Below, piece by piece: positions 1 through 9,228 of a DNA stretch of 32,635 nucleotides. Source of the DNA: CAYVUV01 sp964455095. GTDB lineage: Bacteria > Desulfobacterota > Binatia > HRBIN30 > CADEER01. The translations under genes and the position numbers were made by a program. Position 1 is the stretch's first letter; each line of letters opens with the position of its first letter. The DNA is taken from positions 1-32,635 of the forward strand of contig CAYVUV010000025.1 of assembly GCA_964455095.1 (NCBI GenBank), written 5' to 3'. The notes beneath the pieces were generated by a model. It saw only the letters and a list, made by a program, of their open reading frames with translations, was not told the origin of the DNA and did not search any database.

Positions 1-112
1 GGGACTGTGCGACGCCAAGTTGGCCGGCCGGCTCGAAGATCGTTCCGGACGGAATCGTCACTGTGACCACATCTGAGGTTGGGTTCTCAATTACAACGTC
101 TACCCAGTACAT
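1..112 (-). CDS. Unknown protein, N-terminal fragment cut by window edge
   Basis: An ATG at 112 (minus strand) opens a frame that stays open to the window edge, giving 37 residues. It begins 3 nt after the stop of the preceding gene, so it is probably the third gene of the same transcript. The fragment reads MYWVDVVIENPT and continues with an alternating pattern (VVTVTIPSGTIFEP) that looks like beta strands of a small sandwich domain. I do not recognise a family. The tight spacing is the main reason for calling it real; the product cannot be named without the missing part. Confidence 0.55.
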   Translation of the reverse strand, partial: MYWVDVVIENPTSDVVTVTIPSGTIFEPAGQLGVAQS

Positions 113-115
113 CTG

Positions 116-799
116 CTACTCCTGCGCGCCAAGCGTCACGCTTCGAATGACCACACGCCGGTCTAAAATCGCCCGGAGTATGTCATCCGCGGCCAGCTCA
201 AGCTCCCAGGCCCCTTGAACTGCGAAGGTGGCAGCATTGTACTTGAACGCCTTATCGTGCGAGCGAGACTCAGACATGGCGAGCAATGAATGCACCCCTA
301 GCGTCGTGGCAGATTCGTACCCATCCGGAAACGCCGAGAGCCAGCGCTTTGGCACAGTCGTCCGGACACGATGGCCAAAAGCATCTGCCGACATCCTCGC
401 CGATTCTGCGTTGTCTGCCCATGGAGAGAAGTTCGCCTCGTCGGCGAGTCTCGGTGAGCCCGCTTGGACCCTTGAGTCGCTGTTCGCCTCTTCAGAACGA
501 CGAGGGTCGCCAGGCATGCGGAGGCTTTGGACCCACGCGCTGAAGAATTCGTGTCGCTGGGACAAGAAGGGGAGGATGGACCTCACGAACGCGCTGTCCA
601 GCCATTCGCGTGCAGGACCCATCTCGCCGTGCTGAAGAAATATCCGGTACGTAGCCATGATGGTTTCTGCGGCGCTGTGCGTGTTCCCAGTGCCCAAGTG
701 AGCACCGAGTGTCGCCGTAGCCGCAACTATGCGGTCGTGCGTCGACTCGCTCCTCTCGACAAGACGCCACCAACTGAAAACGTCGTGTGGTTCGATCAT
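116..799 (-). CDS. Hypothetical protein, 227 aa
   Basis: ATG at 799 starts 3 nt after the stop of the upstream gene, with an AAGGGG ribosome site inside that gene's end, so the two are almost certainly cotranscribed and perhaps translationally coupled. The N-terminal half (residues 1-95) looks helical with several Trp and aromatic residues. Residues about 97-125 are polar and low in hydrophobics, like a linker. The C-terminal part is mixed. There is no signal peptide or membrane span, so the protein is probably cytoplasmic. I do not recognise a domain or catalytic motif. Base composition is lower in G+C than in the core genes to the right, consistent with transferred DNA. Confidence 0.6.
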   Translation of the reverse strand: MIEPHDVFSWWRLVERSESTHDRIVAATATLGAHLGTGNTHSAAETIMATYRIFLQHGEMGPAREWLDSAFVRSILPFLSQRHEFFSAWVQSLRMPGDPRRSEEANSDSRVQAGSPRLADEANFSPWADNAESARMSADAFGHRVRTTVPKRWLSAFPDGYESATTLGVHSLLAMSESRSHDKAFKYNAATFAVQGAWELELAADDILRAILDRRVVIRSVTLGAQE

Positions 800-802
800 C
801 CG

Positions 803-1678
803 TCACCCCTTTTCTTCGTCCTCAAGAACCTTGACGATGCCGTCCTTGATCGCCGTGAGGCCGGTGTAAATCGAAGTTGCGGCACCTAACGCTGCCGCAA
901 CGGCGCCAACTCCAAGGGTGGGTAGCGCGCCAAGCGCACCCGATACACCCGCTATTGCGGTATTGCCGCTCGCGAGAGCCCCTCCAAGCAGAATTGATCC
1001 GATGCCGTCTGCAATCTTTGACGAGATTGCCGACTTCTGCGACTTCCGGGTCGCCTCCGCCAACTCAATCGCATCAACACTCACACGCCTTGATCCTTGG
1101 GACTCTGCTCTGGAAACCGCTTGACGAACACGATCAATCGCTCCGGGTAAAGCATCCGGTCCCGGGACGGTCTCTACGTGAACCACCTGCCCCAATCGTT
1201 CGGAGTTTCTAGCCACGATCTCTGGAAGCTCGCTCCGTTCCAACTCGATTAGGGCCAGGCGAACCTGCTGTAGCGCGGCAAGTGAAGTATCGCGCCCCAA
1301 TTCGGGTTGCTGTGACGTGGCGAACACGCGTGACGCAATCTGTCGCAGGACAACCGCGGATTCTGCCACACGGCTAACGTCGAGCCTTCGGTACGAGCCT
1401 ATGACGTCCCCTGAGAGGTGTTGGTGCAATTGGCGAGAGATGCTGTGCCGCTCCGCCCCCATGAGAGGGGCAATGGAAGTATCATCGCCCTGATCGATAA
1501 GAACCCAGGATGCAACCGTCACCAGAGGGACCAGGCGAACCTGAAGGTAGGCCGTATCCATTGCCAAATGGATGTGCGACGCGGTTACGGCAACGATCCA
1601 ACCGACGACAATTCTACCTTGATGAAGAACGACCTGGACCTTGCGACCGGAGAGTTCTAGTGGGTCTTGGTCAGCCAT
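803..1678 (-). CDS. Unknown protein with Sm-like N-terminus and Gly/Ala-rich hydrophobic C-terminus, 291 aa
   Basis: The ATG at 1678 (MADQDPLELSG) is preferred over an in-frame TTG at 1687; AAAGG lies about 10 nt upstream. Residues about 10-60 (GRKVQVVLHQGRIVVGWIVA, then short strands) resemble a five-strand Sm/LSm-type barrel; this is an inference from pattern. Residues 95-215 are predicted helical and charged. Residues about 220-280 are dominated by Gly, Ala, Ile and Leu in two or three hydrophobic stretches followed by an acidic tail, which could insert in a membrane. No enzyme motif is seen. It heads a run of three tightly packed genes, and the sequence GTTAGGT directly abuts its start codon. 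The function is unknown. Confidence 0.6.
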   Translation of the reverse strand: MADQDPLELSGRKVQVVLHQGRIVVGWIVAVTASHIHLAMDTAYLQVRLVPLVTVASWVLIDQGDDTSIAPLMGAERHSISRQLHQHLSGDVIGSYRRLDVSRVAESAVVLRQIASRVFATSQQPELGRDTSLAALQQVRLALIELERSELPEIVARNSERLGQVVHVETVPGPDALPGAIDRVRQAVSRAESQGSRRVSVDAIELAEATRKSQKSAISSKIADGIGSILLGGALASGNTAIAGVSGALGALPTLGVGAVAAALGAATSIYTGLTAIKDGIVKVLEDEEKG

Positions 1679-1993
1679 ACCTAACAACCTTTACCAGTTT
1701 CGCTGTAGCTGTTAGCCCAACAATAATTGATCTTCCGATGGGCACTAAACCTGCGGCATAGCGGCGTCGGACTGATCGGCGTTCTGCTGAGAATCTCTTC
1801 GCAAATCGGGTGCTTGGTGCGGAATCGATTGTCGCCAACCGGGTTGCTACGCCGCGTGGCACTGCGGCCGTTCGCGCTGGATCTGCCACGACATTGAAGG
1901 GAGGCTGCATAGGCCGCGCGTCTCCGCGGCGTAACGTCCTTCGAGTGTGTCGGCCTCATTGGCAACTCTCTCCTGACAGATCCGGTACTTGGC
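1679..1993. other. Gene-poor spacer with GTTRRRY core-like sites
   Basis: No convincing gene is seen here; the short open frames lack codon bias and recognisable motifs. On the minus strand two direct copies of TTGTTRRRY occur, TTGTTGGGC near 1719-1727 and TTGTTAGGT at 1679-1687. The second ends exactly at the start codon of the next gene. GTTRRRY is the core of integron recombination sites, and a degraded integron-type integrase lies next door. No long imperfect palindrome typical of an attC site is visible, so this is suggestive only. Confidence 0.3.
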
Positions 1994-2296
1994 TCACGAC
2001 GGCTTCTCGCCGCCAGGATTGCTACGCTGCGCGTTCGCGCGGGCTATCACGCCGGTACCTCCCGCGAGCAGTCGGTCAGCTGGGCTCTGGACCCCGTGTC
2101 CGCCTCGGTTTAGGACGTGCGTGTAGATCATCGTCGTCCTCACATCGCGATGGCCCAGCAGCTCTTGGACGGTGCGGATGTCGTAGCCGGCCTCGAGGAG
2201 GTGGTTCGCGAAACAGTGGCGCAACGTAAGCGGACCAACTGGCTTGGCAATCCCGGCCTTGCGTGCCGCGTCAAGTTCCGAGATCCACAAATCCAC
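1994..2296 (-). pseudogene. Truncated integron-type tyrosine recombinase (C-terminal part)
   Basis: The frame encodes the C-terminal catalytic portion of a tyrosine recombinase of the integron integrase (IntI) group. Visible are LTLRHCFANHLLEAGYDI (box II R..H..), LLGHRDVRTTMIYTHVL (GH plus the nucleophilic Tyr context) and a final NRGGHGVQSPADRL, which is typical of chromosomal IntI-like enzymes. The N-terminal three quarters, including box I Arg and the core-binding domain, are missing. Upstream of about 2265 the frame no longer resembles an integrase, and it stops at 2342. The frame starts only at a GTG. This is a decayed remnant, not a working enzyme, and it marks past recombination in this block. 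Confidence 0.8.
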
Positions 2297-2447
2297 AATA
2301 TACGTCCCCCATGAGGAAAGACCATGCCGTATACAGAGCCATTATCAACTGCTTCTCAGTACTTGCGCTGGTCCGACCAGGGGGCCGGAACTCGGCCGCA
2401 AACGATCGGCGCATTCGGGTCGCCTGACGAGTGCATGACGGACGACG

Positions 2448-3302
2448 TCACGGACTAGGTGTTGACGACGGAAGTTCCAGCGAATTGACAAGCTCAGAAA
2501 CAAAGACGGCTTGGACGATGACGGCGATGCCGAGCTTGTGACGCATGACCTGAAGTTGTTCTAGCGACTTGACTTGTTCGGTTAGAACTTTCTCCTCTGA
2601 AACGATCCCGAGGACCGCAATGAAGTTCCCCATGGAAGCTCCTCCGCGGTCGTTTTGGCGGATTCGCTGATCAATGAAGACCGGCCCGCCGCTGTTCCCC
2701 TGGAACACCGGGAAGTCGAGTAGAAACGTCTTCACTTTTGCAGTCGGTGTAAGCGGAAAGCTCGCGATCCGGCCACTCCTTAGAATCGGGAATCCTGCTT
2801 CATTTGCTTCGGCGCCGTAAGGGTAACCGAGAACGAAAACCTCGTCGCCCGCATTAACGCCGAGCGTGCTGATCCGTTCATCGGTCGCCAGGAACTCGGT
2901 GCTTGCTAAACGGACGTCCGCCTCTTTCGGGATCGGAACGAGCATCGCTGCAACATCCACGTCAGAGTGTCGCTTCCACAGCGGCCGGGAATCCGACCGG
3001 ATGCGGATCTCGTGAGGCAGCTTCCGATAGCTATCGCCGTTACGAGCACGGAGGAAGAGAGTAGCTGACTCTCCTTTGATCGTCTCAAGGACGTGCGCAG
3101 CCGTGATCAGAACGAAAAATGACCGCGCCTTGTCGTTAGGGTCTGGCTTGCCCAAGAGGAACGCGGTCCCCTGCGAATCGGGGCCCGCTATCCTGAACGT
3201 CGACCTCATCAGCACCTCAGTGAAGCCTTCCGCTTTCGCGGTGGCAACAACCGAGCCGACGGAAATCGAGATGAAGCCAACGAGAGCTGCGATTGATCGC
3301 AT
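2448..3302 (-). CDS. Secreted trypsin-like serine protease, 284 aa
   Basis: A chymotrypsin-fold (S1) peptidase. The triad is visible as His70 in VLITAAHVLE, Asp116 in SDVDVAAM and Ser204 in FQGNSGGPVF. The open frame extends to 3494, but the extra 64 residues are low-quality. The ATG at 3302 gives a clean signal peptide (MRSIAALVGFISISVGSVVA, likely cleavage after AKA at residue 24), so I chose it. The mature protein should act in the periplasm or outside. The C-terminus has no PDZ domain, unlike DegP/HtrA, and ends in a Ser/Pro-rich tail. It lies 100 nt downstream of the DUF4062 gene on the same strand. Trypsin-like proteases also occur in bacterial conflict systems, but those are usually cytoplasmic; the signal peptide argues for an exported role here. 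Confidence 0.8.
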   Translation of the reverse strand: MRSIAALVGFISISVGSVVATAKAEGFTEVLMRSTFRIAGPDSQGTAFLLGKPDPNDKARSFFVLITAAHVLETIKGESATLFLRARNGDSYRKLPHEIRIRSDSRPLWKRHSDVDVAAMLVPIPKEADVRLASTEFLATDERISTLGVNAGDEVFVLGYPYGAEANEAGFPILRSGRIASFPLTPTAKVKTFLLDFPVFQGNSGGPVFIDQRIRQNDRGGASMGNFIAVLGIVSEEKVLTEQVKSLEQLQVMRHKLGIAVIVQAVFVSELVNSLELPSSTPSP

Positions 3303-3402
3303 CTGATTCGGTCTCTGGTGCTTCAAGCACAACGCCGGTTTACAGCTGAGATGGCGATCGTTCGCGCGACGCAGCAGTGCAGTCGCACACAACCAACCCT
3401 GC

Positions 3403-4350
3403 TCAAACGCCCCATAACTCCTTGAAGCGGCGATCCCGCGATCCGAACGCGAGGAGGCTATTTCTGAATCTGCGACCTGTCGGTGTGAGTTCATAGTTCT
3501 GCGCGCCGCTAAGGTGCTGAACGCTGATGAGTCCGTGTCCTATGAGGATCCGCATCGCCTGATGCGTCGCTTGGAACTCAGGCATATTCTGCAACTTGAG
3601 TCCGGGCGCGAGCCGTTCGAGGTGGTTGTCAAACAACAGGCCGGCATGAGTTACCTTGTCGGGAAGTTTTACCGCCAAGGCACCCGGAATGAAATCGTCC
3701 TTCAGAATTCCCACAAGTTGCTCGAATGTGACTCCATCATACATCTCAATCGAAGATTTGGCGGCAGCACGGAGAGATGCGTTCTCGCTGGAAAGGCGTG
3801 AAAGTTCCTCCGCAGTCCGTGCTGAAATGGCATCGCTCGCCCGCACCCATCCGACTAGGTCACCTCTTTGCGCCCACTCAGGCAGCTTTTGAAAGATTGT
3901 GGAACGAATGTCCTTGGCGTCGCTGAAGTAGGAACACAGCTTCAGCTGTACGGTCTCTTTGAAATTGCCGTATTGTGTTTGATTCTTTCGCTCATCTGCG
4001 ACTTCAAGTCCGAGCTTTTCAACACGCTCCTGAAGAGCGCGGTCGGAAATGACCATCGCAAACAATGGCTTATGCAACTCGACGGCAAGCTCGTACTCCA
4101 GTTGGACATAGCTTTTCCCACTGATGGGCTCGATCGATCCAAGTCTCCCCCCGAGCATGAGAATGAACGCATCAGAGTCAGCGATCCAACGACGGATGAT
4201 CTCGAGCGCTGTCTCATCACCCGGCACAAATTGCTCCATGGTTGCCGGTATGTGTCCCGCCGCGAGAATTGCTTCGATCGCGGAGAGCCGAAGATCAACC
4301 AAATCCGTGTACGTAGAGGAGAGAAAGATCTGAAGCTTCCGGAGTCCCAT
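3403..4350 (-). CDS. DUF4062 domain protein with C-terminal winged-helix-like region, 315 aa
   Basis: Residues 5-100 match the DUF4062 pattern: KLQIFLSSTYTDLVDLRLSA, GHIPATMEQF, then DSDAFILMLGGRLGSIEP and SYVQLEYELA. DUF4062 modules are found in bacterial signalling and defence-associated proteins, often fused to STAND or other modules; their biochemical activity is not settled. Here the domain is followed by a helical, partly coiled stretch (about 150-195) and a C-terminal region (205-315) that looks like a winged helix, ending in a basic segment (TGRRFRNSLLAFGSRDRRF). The ATG at 4350 is preferred to a TTG at 4362. There is no signal peptide, so it is cytoplasmic. The gene is A+T-richer than the core genes. 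The family assignment is fairly sure, the role is not. Confidence 0.75.
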   Translation of the reverse strand: MGLRKLQIFLSSTYTDLVDLRLSAIEAILAAGHIPATMEQFVPGDETALEIIRRWIADSDAFILMLGGRLGSIEPISGKSYVQLEYELAVELHKPLFAMVISDRALQERVEKLGLEVADERKNQTQYGNFKETVQLKLCSYFSDAKDIRSTIFQKLPEWAQRGDLVGWVRASDAISARTAEELSRLSSENASLRAAAKSSIEMYDGVTFEQLVGILKDDFIPGALAVKLPDKVTHAGLLFDNHLERLAPGLKLQNMPEFQATHQAMRILIGHGLISVQHLSGAQNYELTPTGRRFRNSLLAFGSRDRRFKELWGV

Positions 4351-4921
4351 AGGTCTGCCCAATAATCAACCAAGATCCAAGAGGGACGTAGGGCCGAGGC
4401 GGCCGAGTTCAGTCCGACGCCTAAGTTTGCACGCAACTCTCTTGGCTCGTACGTTGTCCAAGGCACGGCAGGCAGCTCGACATTCCAGCTTTTCGGCATT
4501 CGTCCGGTTGATCGATTCGATCATGCGTTCCCGCCACTCTGTGCGCAGTAGATAGTGGAGATGTTTGCTGGGTGTCAAACCTGGACGCGACTAAGGTCGT
4601 TGCTCTCGACCTACGGCCTGAAGATCGACCGACGGCCGACATAGAACGAGAAGTCGTGCGCGAATCCACACTGCCCCCCCTGATCCAAAAGGATGGTTTA
4701 TCGCGGACGGCACGCAACAGCCTCGATTTGGGCGCTGTTGGCGACGCCGGGCCCACGAGAGGTAACCTTGGCTTCGGAAAGCTTTAGGATTCTTTTTCCC
4801 TCGTGCCCGTCGTGTCCGTCGTAGTGACTGCATCGTCGCATTGGCGGGAGATGGGGAGCTTGGGCCGGCGCGCGGCAAGAGTGATCGAGGAGGAGAGGAG
4901 GATCGGTTCCCTCACCTCAAT

Positions 4922-4949
4922 CCTCTTCCCGCGGGTGATGCGGGAGAGG
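4922..4949. repeat. Imperfect palindrome, intergenic repeat type
   Basis: CCTCTTCCCGC and GCGGGAGAGG form a stem of about 10 bp with one bulged T and a 7-nt loop, flanked by CTCACCTCAAT on the left and AAGCGCAAGGAGG on the right. The structure resembles the short GC-rich palindromes dispersed in intergenic regions of many GC-rich genomes, and it is similar in style to the cluster at 7606-7760. It has no T-tract, so it is probably not a strong terminator. Confidence 0.45.
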
Positions 4950-5026
4950 AAGCGCAAGGAGGCGGTCGCGGGTTGGAGGGAAAGACGCGGACGAAGCGCT
5001 GGTCCACGAGGGCGGAGATACCCGGC

Positions 5027-5055
5027 TTGACCTGTCGCGGGGCACTCAATAAGGT
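5027..5055 (+). promoter_or_regulatory. Likely sigma70-type promoter for proS-pyrF
   Basis: A -35 box TTGACC at 5027-5032 and a -10 box TAAGGT at 5050-5055 are separated by 17 nt. Transcription would begin near 5062, giving a leader of about 20 nt before the GTG start of proS at 5083. Confidence 0.5.
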
Positions 5056-5082
5056 CCCCGGAATTCGCCCCGCAGGTCGCTC

Positions 5083-6800
<1,718 letters not shown>

Positions 6801-6804
<4 letters not shown>

Positions 6805-7592
6805 GCCTGCATTGGTTGTTCGGCGCCGCGCGGCCGGGCCAGATGCACACGCGGCTGATCGTCGCACTCGACGTCGCGTCGGTCCCCGAAGCGCTCGAGC
6901 TGGTCGACCTGCTGAAGAACGACGTCGGCCTGTTCAAGGTCGGCAAGCAGCTCTTCCTGCACGCCGGCCCGCAAGTCGTGCGCGACATCCGCGCCCGCGG
7001 CGGCGAGGTGTTCCTCGACCTCAAGTTCCACGACATCCCGCGCACCGTGGCCAAGGCCGGCCTCGAAGCGGCGCGGCTCGGCGTGCGCATGTTCGATCTG
7101 CACGCCTCGGGCAGCTTCGACATGATGCGCCGCACGGTGCTCGACGTCGCCAAAATCTGCCGTACCGAGTCACTCGTGCGGCCGCGCATCCTCGCCGTCA
7201 CCGTGCTGACCAGCCTCAATCAGGACGACTTGAAGCGCGTCGGCGTGCGCAGCGGCGTCGAGAATCAAGTTGTGCGCCTCGCCCGTTTGGCGCGCGAGGC
7301 CGGCATGGACGGTGTCGTCGCCTCACCGCACGAGGTCGCCCGCATCCGCAAGGAATGCGGCCGCAAGTTCCTCATCGTCACGCCCGGCGTGCGCCCGCCT
7401 GACGGCGGTGTCGACGATCAGAAGCGCGTCATGACGCCCGAGGCGTCGATTCGCGCCGGCGCCGACTACCTCGTCGTCGGCACCTCCATCCGCGATGCGC
7501 CCGACCCGGTCGCCGCGGCGCGCGACATTGTCGCCGGGATGGAGCGCGGGCTCAGCGCGGCGGAACGCCGCATCGCGCCGTTGCGGGGGTGA
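6801..7592 (+). CDS. pyrF: Orotidine 5'-phosphate decarboxylase, 263 aa
   Basis: Last step of UMP synthesis, decarboxylation of OMP. The TIM-barrel signature is clear: LIVALDV (first strand), FKVGKQLF (substrate Lys), and the catalytic D-x-K-x-x-D array in FLDLKFHDIPRTV. Further along are VVASPHEV, IVTPGVRPP and the phosphate loop VVGTSIRDAPDP. The GTG start at 6801 overlaps the proS stop (GTGA) and has GGAGG 10 nt upstream. An ATG at 6843 would give a 249-residue protein of more standard length, and the 14 extra residues look dispensable, so the start is uncertain. The gene is cotranscribed with proS, and palindromic repeats follow it directly. Confidence 0.94.
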
Positions 7593-7605
7593 CCACCTTC
7601 TGGTT

Positions 7606-7760
7606 CCCCTCCTTTCCACGGAGGGGATCGGGGAGGTAGCTCTTCGACGGCGGGGACGAGTTTCAACCTCCCCCTAGCCCCCTCCTTGGAAAGGAGGGGG
7701 GACCGGATTTCCTCCTTGGTACGGAGGGGGGACCGGATTCCCTTCTCCCAAGCAGGGGGG
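7606..7760. repeat. Cluster of palindromic 30-bp tandem repeats, possible bidirectional terminator
   Basis: Three or more related units lie between the convergent genes pyrF and nuoN. CCCCTCC (7606-7612) pairs with GGAGGGG (7620-7626). CCCCCTCCTT (7678-7687) pairs perfectly with AAGGAGGGGG (7691-7700) across a GGA loop. Positions 7681-7710 and 7711-7740 are direct 30-bp copies differing at only three positions, each containing CCTCCTTGG and ending in GGGGGGACCGGATT. A degenerate third copy follows to about 7760. The position and strong hairpins fit a transcription stop for both sides; the tandem copies suggest a mobile or slippage-amplified intergenic repeat. Confidence 0.75.
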
Positions 7761-7773
7761 AACTGGACGGCGG

Positions 7774-9228
7774 TCAGCTCAGCGATTGAAACGCGCTGCG
7801 CGCGAGCTCGAAGGCCCAGGACGGGAAGATGCCGAGGAAGACCGTGCCGCTCGCCGTGATCAGCAGCGTGGCGAAGAGGTACGGGCGGCCGGCGAGGCCG
7901 CCGATTTCTTTGCCGGCGTCGTCGGACATGTACATCTTCACCAGCACGCCGGCGTAGTAGTACATCGACACGACGCTGTTCAGCACGCCGATCACGGCGA
8001 GCCCGACGTAGCCGGCCTTCACCGCGGCGCTGAACAGGTAGAACTTGCCCGTGAACCCGGCCAGCGACGGAATGCCGGCGAGCGACAGCATGAAGAGGAC
8101 CATGGTGAAGCCGAGGAACGGGTACCGGAAGCCGAGGCCGGCGTAGTCGGCGAGATCTTCGTTGTCCTCGCCGCGGCGCCCGAGCGCGATGACGACGGCG
8201 AAGGCGCCGAGGTTCATCAGCGCGTACACCAGCAGGTAGTACAGAATCGCGGCGCCGCCGGCCTCGCTCGCGGCCACCATGCCGACCAGCAAATAGCCGG
8301 CGTGCGCGATGCTCGAGTAGGCGAGCATGCGCTTGATGTTGCGCTGCAACAGCGCGGCGACGTTGCCGAAGGTCATCGTCAGCACGGCGAGAATCCACAG
8401 CACGCCGCTCCAGTCGACCGACAGCGCCGCCAGATGGTGCAGGAAGACGCGTGAGAACGCGGCAAACGCGGCGGCCTTGACGCCCACCGCCATCAACGCC
8501 GTCACCGACGTCGGCGAGCCTTCGTAGACGTCGGGCGCCCAGGCGTGAAACGGCACGGCGGCGATCTTGAACCCGAAGCCGATCATCAGCAGCGCCATGC
8601 CGCCCATGGCCAGGGCGCGCTGCTCGCCCATCGCCGTCGCCAGCCGCTCGGTGATCGGGCCGAGCGCGGTGGTGCCGAAGGCGCCGTAGATGAGCGCGAT
8701 GCCGAAGAGCAGAAAGCCGGTGGCAAAGGCGCCGAGCAGGAAATACTTCACCGCCGCTTCGCTCGAGCGCAGCTCGCGCCGCCAGATGCCGGCCAGCACG
8801 TAGACGGCGATCGACATCACTTCGAGGCCGAGGAAGAGCACGATCAGATCGGTCGCCGCCGCCATCATCAACATGCCGGAGGTGGCGAACAACACCAGCG
8901 CGTAGTACTCGCCGCTGCGCACGTCGATCGTCTCGAGGTAGTCCATCGACATGAGCAGCGTCAGGCTGGCGGCGAAGCAGAAGAGAATATTGAAGAACAG
9001 GGCGAAGCGGTCGAGCGTGTAGCCGCCGTTGAAGCCGACCTCGGTCATGTTCCACAACATCGCCGAGACGACCGCAGCGACGACCAGGCCGACGATGCCG
9101 ATCCAACCCAGCCCTTCGCGGTCGGGCCCTTCGACGAACAAGTCCGCCAGCAGGATCAGGAACGCCGTGCCGAGCACCACCAGCGTCGGCAGCAGCGTCA
9201 GCCACGCGATCACGGGAGTGGTGATCAT
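7774..9228 (-). CDS. nuoN: NADH-quinone oxidoreductase subunit N, 484 aa
   Basis: Antiporter-like membrane subunit of complex I, with about 14 membrane segments. The conserved charged pair for proton transfer is visible: Glu in LFLGLEVMSIAVYVLAG (TM5) and Lys in FKIAAVPFHAWAPDVYEGSP (TM7), with a further Lys in AVGVKAAAF. Length is typical of bacterial NuoN. It is the last gene of the operon. Its ATG at 9228 overlaps the nuoM stop by 4 nt (ATGA), so translation is coupled. Downstream it converges on pyrF across a hairpin repeat cluster. Nothing unusual is seen in the protein. Confidence 0.95.
   Translation of the reverse strand: MITTPVIAWLTLLPTLVVLGTAFLILLADLFVEGPDREGLGWIGIVGLVVAAVVSAMLWNMTEVGFNGGYTLDRFALFFNILFCFAASLTLLMSMDYLETIDVRSGEYYALVLFATSGMLMMAAATDLIVLFLGLEVMSIAVYVLAGIWRRELRSSEAAVKYFLLGAFATGFLLFGIALIYGAFGTTALGPITERLATAMGEQRALAMGGMALLMIGFGFKIAAVPFHAWAPDVYEGSPTSVTALMAVGVKAAAFAAFSRVFLHHLAALSVDWSGVLWILAVLTMTFGNVAALLQRNIKRMLAYSSIAHAGYLLVGMVAASEAGGAAILYYLLVYALMNLGAFAVVIALGRRGEDNEDLADYAGLGFRYPFLGFTMVLFMLSLAGIPSLAGFTGKFYLFSAAVKAGYVGLAVIGVLNSVVSMYYYAGVLVKMYMSDDAGKEIGGLAGRPYLFATLLITASGTVFLGIFPSWAFELARSAFQSLS

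Larger units (their letters stand above)
4351..5082. other. Long intergenic spacer between accessory block and proS
   Basis: Short frames occur on both strands (for example 4366-4578 minus and 4572-4787 plus), but none has recognisable domains or a good ribosome site, and I would not call them genes. The composition changes within this stretch: up to about 4700 it resembles the accessory block, and beyond about 4840 it is purine-rich on the plus strand and GC-rich. A palindromic repeat lies at 4922-4949 and the proS promoter near 5027-5055. I see no tRNA gene or clear attachment-site duplication. Confidence 0.5.

Noticed and set aside
1671..1965. Two overlapping small frames (79 and 94 aa) between integrase remnant and unknown gene
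   Set aside because: Arg/Ser-rich composition, overlap with the next gene's start and no motif; the region is better read as spacer.
3303..3494. N-terminal extension of the trypsin-like protein to 3494
   Set aside because: The extra 64 residues are unlike a conserved domain and would bury an excellent signal peptide that starts at 3302; they would also overlap the DUF4062 gene end.
4366..4756. Short minus-strand frames upstream of the DUF4062 gene
   Set aside because: No ribosome site, no domain pattern and overlapping alternatives in several frames; treated as non-coding.
7606..7760. CRISPR-like array
   Set aside because: The 30-bp units are directly adjacent with no unique spacers and are palindromic, so they are tandem intergenic repeats.
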